Shown: piece by piece, positions 25,292-33,059 of the stretch | Layout: every line of letters starts with the position of its first letter | Numbering within the stretch: the stretch's first letter is position 1 | Virus record (IMG/VR): IMGVR_UViG_3300037087_000168 | Span: 1-44,857 of that record | DNA length: 44,857 nt | Reading direction: 5' to 3' (one strand) | Origin: a virus | Notes under the pieces: model-generated | What the model saw: only the letters and a program-made list of their open reading frames with translations | Databases searched by the model: none | Told to the model about the DNA's origin: nothing | Position numbers and translations under genes: made by a program

Positions 25292-26592
25292 GCTCGCACC
25301 TTCTCCACATCGTACCAGTTCGGGCCGAATGCAATCTCGGCAGGGATTCTGACCGTCAGCCCTGTCCTAAACGTGAGTGGCACCTCGAACTCTTCCCGCA
25401 TCATCGCAATAGTGGCGTCTTTCGCTGTGATCGGAACCTCTGCCACAATCTCGTCATGCGCCTGCAGCAGCGGGTAACCACCTGTCGAGATCAACCGCTC
25501 GTCCAATCGAAAGAACGCGTGGTTGATAAGGTCCCCTACTGTAGACTGAGGCTCAAACGCCGTAGCCTCACGGAGGGTTGTGTCGTCCAGCCGACCAAGG
25601 AAAATGCGTAATCTGCCCCAGCAGGTCCGAAGGCGACGGACATTAGAGATCTCCAAATCCACCCAGTCCCACCATTGTAGCAAAAGGGGATGAGTGGCAC
25701 GGTAGCGTGCAACTGCCACCTTTGCCTCGGCGAAGGGGATGTCTGCTTGCTTGACCGCGACGTTCGGTCCACCACGATAGTTCGCTCCATGTGTCACTCC
25801 CTTCGTTCGCTGCCGCCGACTGTCCCTTTGTCCCCCCACATTGCCCCCCTTGCTGATGGCCATCTTCCACGCGGAGTCCTCCTCTTTGAGTTCCTTAACC
25901 GTTCCTCCGTAGAGGAGTTGGGCATTTTCAAGATGGATGTCGAAGTCAGGATCTCCAAAGCGTCCCAGCAATGCTCGATCTCCACACAGCGCCGCAACAA
26001 CTCTGGCCTCAGCCTGACTACCATCTGCCTTAACAAAGACAAAACCTGGTCGGGCGATAAAACACCTTCGGCTAGGTCCTCGCTTTTGGTTCTGCAGATT
26101 CCCTCCAAATCCCAGGATATGTTCCGAAGAGCTGATGCGGCCTGTTGTAGTTCCTGTAGCGTTGTAGCTAGTGATAAAGTAGCTCTTTCCATCGCGAATC
26201 TCCAGAGGGCACTCAAGTTGACTACGGTCTTTCGACTGGCCCCGATAGTCGAGAAGGAGGTTGAGGATTGACACAGACGCTGGAACCAGCCTACGCAGCT
26301 TCTTGATCGCTTCCTCGTCAGAGGTGATGCCGCCTGGGAATCCTCCCTTCGACGGCTTCCTTTGCACAGGTAGTTTCATCTCGTCGTAGAGCAGTTCTTG
26401 GACCTGCTTGGGAGAGTCCGGGTTGATATCACGACCGAGCAGTTTGGCAAGACTGGCAGCAGTAGTGGCTTGAGCTACGACCGCCTCCGCGTGTAGCTTC
26501 TCGCGTAGTGTGGTATCGACCAGACAGCCTCGATTGCCGGCTCGGGCGAGGGCGAGCATGGCGGGTTGGGCGAAGTCGTGGTAGAAGGTCAT
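25288..26592 (-). CDS. Family A DNA polymerase (polymerase domain only)
   Basis: 434 residues from the ATG at 26592 (AAGGAG eight bases upstream). Motif A ADGSQAEAR with D190; motif B R-x3-K264-x3-H268-G-x2-Y271; motif C AHDEIV with HDE at 379-381. All catalytic acids are present. The 3'-5' exonuclease is missing and is supplied by the upstream gene at 26858-27988. Motif B has His where E. coli Pol I has Phe762. The protein is the phage replicative polymerase by inference. Confidence 0.9.
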   Translation of the reverse strand: MTFYHDFAQPAMLALARAGNRGCLVDTTLREKLHAEAVVAQATTAASLAKLLGRDINPDSPKQVQELLYDEMKLPVQRKPSKGGFPGGITSDEEAIKKLRRLVPASVSILNLLLDYRGQSKDRSQLECPLEIRDGKSYFITSYNATGTTTGRISSSEHILGFGGNLQNQKRGPSRRCFIARPGFVFVKADGSQAEARVVAALCGDRALLGRFGDPDFDIHLENAQLLYGGTVKELKEEDSAWKMAISKGGNVGGQRDSRRQRTKGVTHGANYRGGPNVAVKQADIPFAEAKVAVARYRATHPLLLQWWDWVDLEISNVRRLRTCWGRLRIFLGRLDDTTLREATAFEPQSTVGDLINHAFFRLDERLISTGGYPLLQAHDEIVAEVPITAKDATIAMMREEFEVPLTFRTGLTVRIPAEIAFGPNWYDVEKVRA

Positions 26593-26861
26593 TTGCAAAG
26601 CTCCTTTTTGGCCTCTTCCACATAGTCATTCAATGAGCACAACGCAGCTTCCAGCTTCACACACAGCAGACTCCTTATTTGTCCAAGTGACTTCTGCCGC
26701 CTAAACTCCTTCGGAGAGATGAGTGAGTCGGTTGCTATGCAAACTTGGAGCCTCCAACCACATGAGCCATCCTCACTAGAAGCTGGCTGATACCAGTATA
26801 TCCTGGCACGAAGCTTGGGAGCAATTCCATCCAGCAGTTGCTGCAGATCAATTACGCTCAT
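26589..26861 (-). CDS. Hypothetical protein between exonuclease and polymerase, 90 aa
   Basis: ATG at 26861 overlapping the stop of the upstream gene (ATGA); stop overlaps the polymerase start. Alpha/beta protein with several cysteines and a C-terminal helix. Strict coupling to polymerase and exonuclease genes suggests a replisome or polymerase-associated role. No family recognised. Confidence 0.65.
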   Translation of the reverse strand: MSVIDLQQLLDGIAPKLRARIYWYQPASSEDGSCGWRLQVCIATDSLISPKEFRRQKSLGQIRSLLCVKLEAALCSLNDYVEEAKKELCK

Positions 26862-27988
26862 ACCTTCAACGCCTCCATCTCTTTCAACAACGCCGTCGAA
26901 CACTCTAGCGTCACCATCGAGTCATAGCAACAGTAGACCCAGGTCTGGTGATCGTTCGCCGCGTCGTATTGCCAGTAACACGGCGTGCGGGTATAAAAGC
27001 TGCAAAGGAAGTCCAGCCCTTTCGGCAGCTCACAGTAGCAACAGTGTTGGGCAACCATGGTGTCCATCCACAACCCTTGTGTGACTATGCCGAACTCCCT
27101 CTCCACGATCCCTAGGTCGAATGGGGCGTTCTGGAGAACCTTCTCGATCTGAGGGTCCTCTAGCACCCTGGCCAGTGCTCCAAGTATCGCAACTTCTTCA
27201 TCCTCGGTCCAGTGGCTACTGAACGGGTGGTCGGTCGGGATTGGCATTTCGGTCACGCCAGGAAGGTGCTCTTCACGGGCTCTACGGCAGGAGCAAAATG
27301 GGATGCAAAGTGCCATCGCCGGAGTCGGTGCAACTGACAGACATCTGACCCTCGGGCCAAGGGTCTCGATATCCCACGCAATTCGAGGTCGCTTGCGCTG
27401 AAGGTCTGCCAGAAAGTCCATCGTCGTGGCGAATGAGGGGTCGACTACAGCTTCTCGTGATGGAAGGAAAAAGTTGCGAGAACTGCTTTCATCCCTCGCT
27501 CGCCTTAGGTCGTGTTCGACCACTCGACGATGTTCGTACAGTCGGATCGCGTTACCGGGATGCCACGTCGCAACTACTTTCCCGACTGGGGTTTGGAGGA
27601 TTGATCCCCTCCAGTCGCCAATGCCTCTTCGGCCAGTAAGAGCTCTGAGAGCCTCCTCGCCAAGAGCAATGGTGACCACAGGCGCTCGACGTAGAAGCTC
27701 CTGTTGCAACTCGTAAACGCACCTCTCAAGATCAGGGTGCGCAGTAAGGCGCTTCGCGTCGAGGTAGTAGCGGGAGAGGAAGTCGTTACCGGGAGGTCGT
27801 TCTTTCGCAACGTTCGTGACATAGCACGCATTCCTGTCGATGCCGGCCGAGGCCAGCATCTGGTTTAAAAACTTGCCCTCCGTTCCGACGAACGGCTGGC
27901 CAAGACGTTCTTCATCGGCGCCTGGAGCTTCACCGACCAAGGCGATCTTGGCCCCTGCAGGCCCATATCCTTCGACACGCCTACTCAT
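26858..27988 (-). CDS. Uracil-DNA glycosylase / 3'-5' exonuclease fusion
   Basis: 376 residues. Residues 1-165 match family 4-type uracil-DNA glycosylases: VGEAPGADE (18-26), G.PFVG..G (30-38), VTNVAKERPP, and WHPGN (142-146). Residues 195-376 are a DnaQ-type exonuclease: WDIET (D206, E208), QNAPFD (D291) and YCCYD (Tyr352 and Asp356, YxxxD), so all DEDDy residues are there. The exonuclease half is the proofreading domain the polymerase gene lacks. The fusion would excise uracil or mark it near the replication fork. It is coupled by ATGA to the next gene. Confidence 0.85.
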   Translation of the reverse strand: MSRRVEGYGPAGAKIALVGEAPGADEERLGQPFVGTEGKFLNQMLASAGIDRNACYVTNVAKERPPGNDFLSRYYLDAKRLTAHPDLERCVYELQQELLRRAPVVTIALGEEALRALTGRRGIGDWRGSILQTPVGKVVATWHPGNAIRLYEHRRVVEHDLRRARDESSSRNFFLPSREAVVDPSFATTMDFLADLQRKRPRIAWDIETLGPRVRCLSVAPTPAMALCIPFCSCRRAREEHLPGVTEMPIPTDHPFSSHWTEDEEVAILGALARVLEDPQIEKVLQNAPFDLGIVEREFGIVTQGLWMDTMVAQHCCYCELPKGLDFLCSFYTRTPCYWQYDAANDHQTWVYCCYDSMVTLECSTALLKEMEALKV

Positions 27989-28178
27989 CAGATCGCTCCT
28001 TCACTTGAAACCACATCACTCCGCCCTCTGCCAGGATTAATGTGTCACCAACAACCTCCCGAACGTGGCGCCAGGTTCCACAGTACATCACCTCGTCGCC
28101 AACCTGGGGCTGGAAGCCTAAGACCCACTGTGGTTCGCAGTTCTGTCGAGGGTGGTATGGTCGGGTGGCTTTAGTCAT
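27981..28178 (-). CDS. Hypothetical small SH3-like protein, 65 aa
   Basis: Basic, beta-rich protein with VGDEVMYCGTWRHVREVVGDTLILAEG-type alternation suggesting an SH3-like barrel. It overlaps both neighbours (start over the upstream stop, stop inside the fusion gene). Function unknown; part of the replication block. Confidence 0.6.
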   Translation of the reverse strand: MTKATRPYHPRQNCEPQWVLGFQPQVGDEVMYCGTWRHVREVVGDTLILAEGGVMWFQVKERSDE

Positions 28179-28534
28179 GGCACACCCATCGCCGGGACAA
28201 AGACCTCTTCACCTGTCCCGGCCTTCAGCACTTTCATCCCTGATAGAATGGCAACGTGAACCTCCAGCTTTGCTCCGCGTGACCGCTCCCACCCTGGCAA
28301 GACCACGATGGCATCTAACGCACACGTCAGCAACATGGCGACGTCTCGACACAGAAAAGCCTTCCAGATCGCGTCCGCCTCGGCTTGCGTCGTGGTCTCG
28401 TTCGGTGTGAAGTCAAGCTCTGTCGGGTCGAGCACCCAATGCCCTAACCCGCGAAGTCTCGCGGTTTCGACCTGGAACGCTGAACGGTTACACTGCGGCA
28501 GTCCGGTCATTGGACCACTCACATAAACTCTCAT
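28175..28534 (-). CDS. DUF4406 / nucleoside 2-deoxyribosyltransferase-like protein
   Basis: 119 residues starting MRVYVSGPMTG, the signature of DUF4406 proteins related to nucleoside 2-deoxyribosyltransferases; GHWVLDPTEL and the late LPGWERSRGAKLEV match the later conserved blocks (WxxSxGA.xE). It may bind or process nucleosides. Neighbours (glycosylase-exonuclease, methyltransferase) put it in DNA or nucleotide metabolism. Whether it is catalytic cannot be judged here. Confidence 0.7.
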   Translation of the reverse strand: MRVYVSGPMTGLPQCNRSAFQVETARLRGLGHWVLDPTELDFTPNETTTQAEADAIWKAFLCRDVAMLLTCALDAIVVLPGWERSRGAKLEVHVAILSGMKVLKAGTGEEVFVPAMGVP

Positions 28535-30102
28535 GTCTTCTCCTTCTGCTCTCGTTTCAGCTCAAGCATCCACTTCAGCATCGCATCCTGTTGGTCAGGG
28601 TGTGCCTTCCAAAACGCGAGCCACTCTGGCTGACCGGGTCTGGTGTCGTGGAAGTCCTTGACAAGAACGGCGGGTGCAGCCCCAAGTTGCGCGGGCAGCA
28701 AGGCCGGGTCAAGCTCACCCTTCTCTTTCAACGCCTTCTCGATTCGCTTACACGCCAGAGGAAAGACCGAGTTGTCCGGGTCTAGGTCGAACCCTAGACC
28801 GCGCCTCCTCGTGGCAATCGCTGCCACGACCGTCGACCCCGACCCGGCGAACGGATCAAGAACAATCTCCCCTTGGATCGTCGACTGGAGGATCAAAGTT
28901 TTTAGCAGATCGACCGGCTTTTGGAACGGGTGGATACCTCCCTTGATTGCCGAGCACTCGACCACCGCTGACATCGACCGTTCGAGAAGCCGAGTCCTCG
29001 GAGGCTTCCACCCGAACATAATTAGCTCGGTGCAAGGCGCATAAAGGTAGCCACGTCCTGGTACGGTCGTCCCTCTCTTGAGCCACAACACCGGGTACTC
29101 TTGCAGCTCTAAGCCTGCTTGTAAGACTCGTTCCCGGAGGAAGTGCCAGTTTTGCTGACACCAAAATATGTAGAAGTGTCCTCCAGGCAGGAGCACGCGG
29201 TGGAGTTCCGGTATAAACCAGTCCATCAGCTTAAGGGCTTGCACTGAGTTAAGGTTGTCGGAGTCTCTGAGGATCGAGGTTTGGACATTCGTACCGGAAC
29301 CTCTGTTCTGATCGAGCGTATTAATCCCAAAGGGAGGGTCAGTAAGAACGCACGCAACACTCGCGGACTCGACGTCTTTAAGCAGATCTCGACTGTGACC
29401 CCGGCGGAGTTTCCCTTCGACATTTATGGTCTCCTTCGCGGCCTGCTCGGCCGCCTGGATGTGCGACGCCCGACGTATAGCTGCATGAAGGGGCAGATGC
29501 CTTACAGCATCTGCTATGTCAGGCCGCTGCTTGAGTAATCCAGCAATTTGAATGTCTCGTCGAAGGGTCTCTGCTGAGACCTTCGTCCCGGCATTAGCCG
29601 GTGCGCCAGGAGCCGGAACACGATTCGCGGTATCCGCAACTGTCCAGCTGTTGTTACCTGACTTCCTTGCCCGCTCCACTAGCATCTGATGAAGCTGGCG
29701 CTCGAACTCGGCCCGACTCGGCCAGTCGATATTCTCACGCTGGATGTTCTCCTCTAGCTCCCACTCCTTCCCTTTGACCTCATCCCAATCGTCACGCACA
29801 ACGCAAGGGACGGTGTCGAGGGCGAGTGGCCCAGTCAAGGCCTTGAATCTCCTCCCGCCACTACGCAGCGTGTAGAACCCATCGTGGGGGGAGCTTACGA
29901 CTAGGGGATGATTCAGGCCAAACTTCTCTAAGGACTTTGCAAAGTCAATGATTCCGGTGTACTTGCGTCGACACCTCTCCCCAAACAAGATCTGGCTGAC
30001 CGGGATTTGCTGTACGTCCGGCACTGTTATGTTCATCTTCACCACAATAGGCTCTACTGGCGGACTCCTCATATCCTGCTCGGACTCGTCTTCCATCGAC
30101 AT
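28531..30102 (-). CDS. ParB-like nuclease-domain / DNA methyltransferase fusion
   Basis: 523 residues from the ATG at 30102 (GGAAGGAG upstream). Residues about 28-125 are a ParB/Srx-type domain (LFGERCRRKY, LRSGGRRFKAL, EENIQREN), 130-225 a helical HTH-like region, and 235-460 a beta-class DNA methyltransferase with TDPPFG (254-259) before DPFAGSGST (416-424). It should methylate adenine or cytosine N4 in DNA. No cognate restriction gene is seen. The fusion is a known phage arrangement and may protect phage DNA from host restriction. Confidence 0.85.
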   Translation of the reverse strand: MSMEDESEQDMRSPPVEPIVVKMNITVPDVQQIPVSQILFGERCRRKYTGIIDFAKSLEKFGLNHPLVVSSPHDGFYTLRSGGRRFKALTGPLALDTVPCVVRDDWDEVKGKEWELEENIQRENIDWPSRAEFERQLHQMLVERARKSGNNSWTVADTANRVPAPGAPANAGTKVSAETLRRDIQIAGLLKQRPDIADAVRHLPLHAAIRRASHIQAAEQAAKETINVEGKLRRGHSRDLLKDVESASVACVLTDPPFGINTLDQNRGSGTNVQTSILRDSDNLNSVQALKLMDWFIPELHRVLLPGGHFYIFWCQQNWHFLRERVLQAGLELQEYPVLWLKRGTTVPGRGYLYAPCTELIMFGWKPPRTRLLERSMSAVVECSAIKGGIHPFQKPVDLLKTLILQSTIQGEIVLDPFAGSGSTVVAAIATRRRGLGFDLDPDNSVFPLACKRIEKALKEKGELDPALLPAQLGAAPAVLVKDFHDTRPGQPEWLAFWKAHPDQQDAMLKWMLELKREQKEKT

Positions 30103-30124
30103 GCTCGCTCCTTCCTGCACCGCC

Positions 30125-30148
30125 GGAGCCCCCTCCATAGGGGGCTCC
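30125..30148 (-). terminator. Hairpin upstream of ParB-methyltransferase gene
   Basis: GGAGCCCCCT and AGGGGGCTCC form a perfect 10-bp stem with a four-base loop, between the stop at 30174 and the start at 30102. No T-run on the transcribed strand, so a partial terminator or processing structure. Confidence 0.6.
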
Positions 30149-30173
30149 TCGACGCAGCCTTACAACGTGGTGA

Positions 30174-30575
30174 TTACAGGCTGATGTAGCTCTTGACGGC
30201 TCGACTTTCGGGGAAGTCGCCCGAGGCGGGCTTGGCTCGGAGGATCGCCTTGACCACTTTCCCAATCAGCTGCTCCGTGTCGAGCGCTCCGGTCGGAGGC
30301 ATACCAGCGGCCGAGAAGAGCTGCCCGAACTGGATTTTCTGTCGTAGATCGCCGGCCGGGTTGACGAAGTTGACGTAGATCCTGTCTCCATCATACAGTT
30401 CTCCTGGGGCTTGAACCGTCAACACGACCTTATACATCGGCTGGCCGGGGTTCTTCGCCTGCTCGCTCGTCTCCCCAAGCTCGCAACTATCAATCTTGAG
30501 ATTAACCGGCGAACCAACCGGAGCCATCGGGACCGTCTTAGGCTCTTGCCCTGTGAACTCAATCTGTGGACTCAT
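30174..30575 (-). CDS. Putative ssDNA-binding-associated protein (DUF669-like)
   Basis: 133 residues, ATG with TAGGAG upstream. Beta-rich OB-like N-terminal region (KIDSCELGETSEQ, YKVVLTVQAPGELYDG) and a C-terminal part with ILRAKPASGD that recalls small phage proteins of the ssDNA-binding or DUF669 type. It lies after the Sak4-like gene, where single-strand binding proteins are usual. Family call is tentative. Confidence 0.5.
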   Translation of the reverse strand: MSPQIEFTGQEPKTVPMAPVGSPVNLKIDSCELGETSEQAKNPGQPMYKVVLTVQAPGELYDGDRIYVNFVNPAGDLRQKIQFGQLFSAAGMPPTGALDTEQLIGKVVKAILRAKPASGDFPESRAVKSYISL

Positions 30576-30599
30576 CTGAATCTCCTAAATCATTGTAAT

Positions 30600-30617
30600 C
30601 AGGCCGTCTTCGGCCTG
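30600..30617 (-). promoter_or_regulatory. AAGA-loop hairpin in leader of the 30575 gene
   Basis: On the minus strand CAGGCCG-AAGA-CGGCCTG, a perfect 7-bp stem with a four-base loop, about 25 bases upstream of the ATG. Related hairpins occur at 30819-30836 and 35924-35941. Confidence 0.55.
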
Positions 30618-30651
30618 GCCTTCACTCAACGCCAGGAACGTCCAGGCGCCG

Positions 30652-30668
30652 AAAAGCCTGCGCAGGCT
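30652..30668 (-). terminator. Possible intrinsic terminator after small membrane gene
   Basis: On the minus strand AGCCTGCGCAGGCT is a perfect palindrome followed directly by TTTT (overlapping one T). It lies 31 bases past the small membrane-protein stop at 30699. Short stem, so strength is uncertain. Confidence 0.5.
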
Positions 30669-30698
30669 CCCACACCAGGCACAGGCCCGTGGGCACGA

Positions 30699-30794
30699 CT
30701 AGCAGAACGGACCAGGCATACTGTCATTCCGCAACAGCAGCCAAAGCAGCACTACCACTCCTACCAAAGCCAGTCCTATAACTATCAGAGTCAC
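30699..30794 (-). CDS. 31-residue membrane peptide
   Basis: GTG start at 30794 overlaps the Sak4-like stop (GTGA), with AGGAGG seven bases upstream. The product is one hydrophobic helix (Val, Leu, Gly, Ile rich, residues 2-22) followed by RNDSMPGPFC. The strong SD and coupling support translation. A further structured stretch, 30576-30698, follows with no other gene. Confidence 0.6.
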   Translation of the reverse strand: MTLIVIGLALVGVVVLLWLLLRNDSMPGPFC

Positions 30795-31594
30795 TTCTTC
30801 ACCTCCTGTCCTGTCATAGGAGCCGTCTTCGGCTCCCACTTCCAGCCTATCATATCCAACAGCTTTTCCATCCCGAGACTGGCCGAGGTTCCATCCGGCA
30901 ACTGATACCTTGTCTTACAGCATTCTACCACGTCGGAGGGTTGGGACTGCACGAGACGCTTCTGACTGGCACTGGACCCTGAGGTTCGTAGATACCAGAC
31001 CTCGTCAAACATGGCAGGGATTTTCTGTGGAAGGGCCTTGCCATAAACCGCCAGCACTTCCTTCGTCACGTCTTCTTCCAGTTTGACAAACGCGCCTGCT
31101 GGTGTGATGAGTGAGTCCACCATGATCCTCTGTGTGTGCGCCAGCATCACGACTACCGTATTTGTCGAACGAAGCTTCCACATCAGGCGTTCAACCTGAG
31201 CTATCGCCACACCCCACATCGGTTGCGTGACTTTCGCTCCGCCGGCGTAGCCTGCGTCACCCAACGCTTCGCCGAGGCTCGCTTCTAGAAGGTCACTCAA
31301 GCCGTCGATCACCAGAGCAGGACGCTCTGGGCGCTGAACGTACGACTCGACATAAGACGCTGTGCGCTTCCACACGTCTCCGGGAGAACCGCCCCAACAG
31401 TTCTTCACGTCGCACAGACCTCTGGCCTCTTGAAGGCCGTCCTTTAATGTCATCGCCGAGCCGAGACCTCGGTTCAGGTCCAGCACCACCGCTCGCTTTC
31501 CGAGGGTCGTGGCCAGACAGGTCTTGCCGTTCCCGGACGGCCCGACCAGCAAAATCTTCAGCGCCCCGCTCGTCAAGCTCTTAAGATCAGTCAT
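30791..31594 (-). CDS. RecA-fold ATPase, Sak4-like
   Basis: 267 residues from the ATG at 31594 (GGAG upstream). KILLVGPSGNGKTCLA gives Walker A at 18-25; ALVIDGLSDLLE is the Walker B region; VVVMLAHTQRIMV matches the sensor-like strand. Size and P-loop position fit Sak4-type phage recombinases, which pair with ssDNA-binding proteins to anneal or exchange strands. Neighbours (winged helix, Cas4-like nuclease, ssDNA-binding candidate) form a recombination block. The 3' end contains one AAGA-loop hairpin. Confidence 0.7.
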   Translation of the reverse strand: MTDLKSLTSGALKILLVGPSGNGKTCLATTLGKRAVVLDLNRGLGSAMTLKDGLQEARGLCDVKNCWGGSPGDVWKRTASYVESYVQRPERPALVIDGLSDLLEASLGEALGDAGYAGGAKVTQPMWGVAIAQVERLMWKLRSTNTVVVMLAHTQRIMVDSLITPAGAFVKLEEDVTKEVLAVYGKALPQKIPAMFDEVWYLRTSGSSASQKRLVQSQPSDVVECCKTRYQLPDGTSASLGMEKLLDMIGWKWEPKTAPMTGQEVKK

Positions 31595-31598
31595 TCTC

Positions 31599-31913
31599 CT
31601 ACTCCTTCTCCCCCTCACCGACCAGGGCTTCCAGCCCACGCACCAGCGCCGCAACCAGAAGTTCCCACCCAGGTCGTAGTCCGATCAGTCTCTCCCTCCC
31701 CATTGCGTCGATTGTCACAACCCCCGTTGCCTGAAGGACGTGCGCGTTATGCGACAACGACCCGATATGCAGGTCGGTGTCTTCTGCGACCTGCGACATC
31801 GTCTTCGGCCCGCCGTCGATAAGCGACAGGATAATCTGAATGCGAGGTTCAGCGTGTAACGCCGTCCCTAGCAGGAGCAGCTGCTCCATTATTGCTTTCG
31901 AGTTCTCACTCAT
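31599..31913 (-). CDS. ArsR-like winged-helix DNA-binding protein
   Basis: 104 residues. RIQIILSLIDGGPKTMSQVAEDTDLHIGSLSHNAHVLQATGVVTIDAMGRERL follows the helix-turn-helix and wing pattern of ArsR-type regulators (turn near 36-60). I do not see the usual metal-binding cysteines, so it is a DNA-binding version without a metal sensor. Overlaps the Cas4-like stop by 8 bp. Possible early-late regulator or recombination partner. Confidence 0.65.
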   Translation of the reverse strand: MSENSKAIMEQLLLLGTALHAEPRIQIILSLIDGGPKTMSQVAEDTDLHIGSLSHNAHVLQATGVVTIDAMGRERLIGLRPGWELLVAALVRGLEALVGEGEKE

Positions 31914-32865
31914 TCCCCACCTCTACGTCTGAGTCGCGTTTGGCCTGCGAGAACATTCCGAGCAAGCCCGGCCATCTCGGACCAGCCAAACATAACGGCT
32001 GAAAGTCACAGACAAAACCTTGCGAGCCGAACATCGGATACGGCGTGCACGCCGTTCGGTTCATCGGCCAGTCTTCCACTCCACTCGAGTAAGTCTCCAG
32101 ACTCTCCAGAACGCGATCTTGCCACTTCCACCATTCCAACGTCGCGTCCAGCTTCTCCTGATCTAACTCCACCGGCACAGGGATGATTTCCGTCTTACCT
32201 CCCGCGACCAGAATCCCCTCGACCAGGGCTCCACTTACCTTAACTCCCGCAACTGCCAACGCCAGGGCGTAGGTCTCGATTTGGACATTAATGGTGAAGA
32301 TGTCCTTGAAGGAACCCCAAATGACCGACGCCGTCTTGTACTCTCTAATCCACAAGCTGGAGTCGCTCTTGCGTCGGATCAAACAGTCTACTCTGCCAGT
32401 CACGCTCTTACCACTCAACAGCCCTAAACTGACCTCAAACGTCGTCTCGTGCTCGCCCTCACCCGGCGTGAGAACTTCAGGCCTGACTGGCTCGTACTCA
32501 CCTGAAGTGTGTGCCTCGCACATAGCAATAATGATGCGGCGGGCCGTCACTGAGTTCCGCTTCTTGTCCTCCCACTTGTCATTGTCTCCCCAGACCATCC
32601 CAAACTCTTTCATCGCGGTGGTCAACGCCCCTGGGTACGTCGCTGGTGCGGCGGCGTGTATTGCAGACCCAAACGTCATGGCCAGATCTCTGAGTGGCGC
32701 CACGCTATCCAAACCTGCCTGCTTCCGCCAGCAGTACAACCGGGGACAGCGTGTGAAAAGGCACTGGCTACTGCAGCTCCGATGATCCATCGTGCGTAGC
32801 TGAAATGTCTCCGCCGACGCGGGAACTGGAGCTGAAGGCAGATTCGAGGTGTCAATTAGGGTCAT
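31906..32865 (-). CDS. Cas4/RecB-type PD-(D/E)XK nuclease with Fe-S cysteines
   Basis: 319 residues, ATG with AAAGGAGGT upstream. C31/C35/C40/C45-region cysteines near the N-terminus and C..., VC, LC cysteines near the C-terminus suggest a 4Fe-4S cluster. GSAIHA (H70), TGRVD (D160), REYKT (E175-x-K177) and QIETYA (Q195) are the PD-(D/E)XK catalytic set of the Cas4/AddB-C class. It would degrade or process DNA ends during recombination. No cas genes or CRISPR are present, so it is a phage recombination nuclease. Confidence 0.8.
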   Translation of the reverse strand: MTLIDTSNLPSAPVPASAETFQLRTMDHRSCSSQCLFTRCPRLYCWRKQAGLDSVAPLRDLAMTFGSAIHAAAPATYPGALTTAMKEFGMVWGDNDKWEDKKRNSVTARRIIIAMCEAHTSGEYEPVRPEVLTPGEGEHETTFEVSLGLLSGKSVTGRVDCLIRRKSDSSLWIREYKTASVIWGSFKDIFTINVQIETYALALAVAGVKVSGALVEGILVAGGKTEIIPVPVELDQEKLDATLEWWKWQDRVLESLETYSSGVEDWPMNRTACTPYPMFGSQGFVCDFQPLCLAGPRWPGLLGMFSQAKRDSDVEVGNE

Positions 32866-33031
32866 TTGATACCTCCTTTAACACTTCACATGCAGTCTCC
32901 ACTACCAGCAAGCTCTCCACCCATCCCCACATAAAATTTGCGCGTTTATTCCTATCTCCCTTGCCATACAGCTCTGCCTGACGATGTCCCTCTTCAAGCC
33001 TCTCAAGAAGCCGATCACTCTTTTTACCCAT
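32852..33031 (-). CDS. Small basic helical protein, 59 aa
   Basis: ATG at 33031 (MGKKSDRLLERLEEG) with AAAGGAA upstream. Highly helical, Lys/Arg/Glu-rich at the start, with a Trp/Leu-containing second helix. Overlaps the following nuclease gene by 14 bp. No family recognised. Confidence 0.55.
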   Translation of the reverse strand: MGKKSDRLLERLEEGHRQAELYGKGDRNKRANFMWGWVESLLVVETACEVLKEVSNDPN

Positions 33032-33059
33032 CTCCACACCGTTCCTTTCCGGACGCCAG

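Noticed and set aside
31906-32865. Cas4 as a sign of a CRISPR system
   Set aside because: The gene is a Cas4/RecB-type nuclease but sits in a recombination block, and no array or other cas gene is seen.
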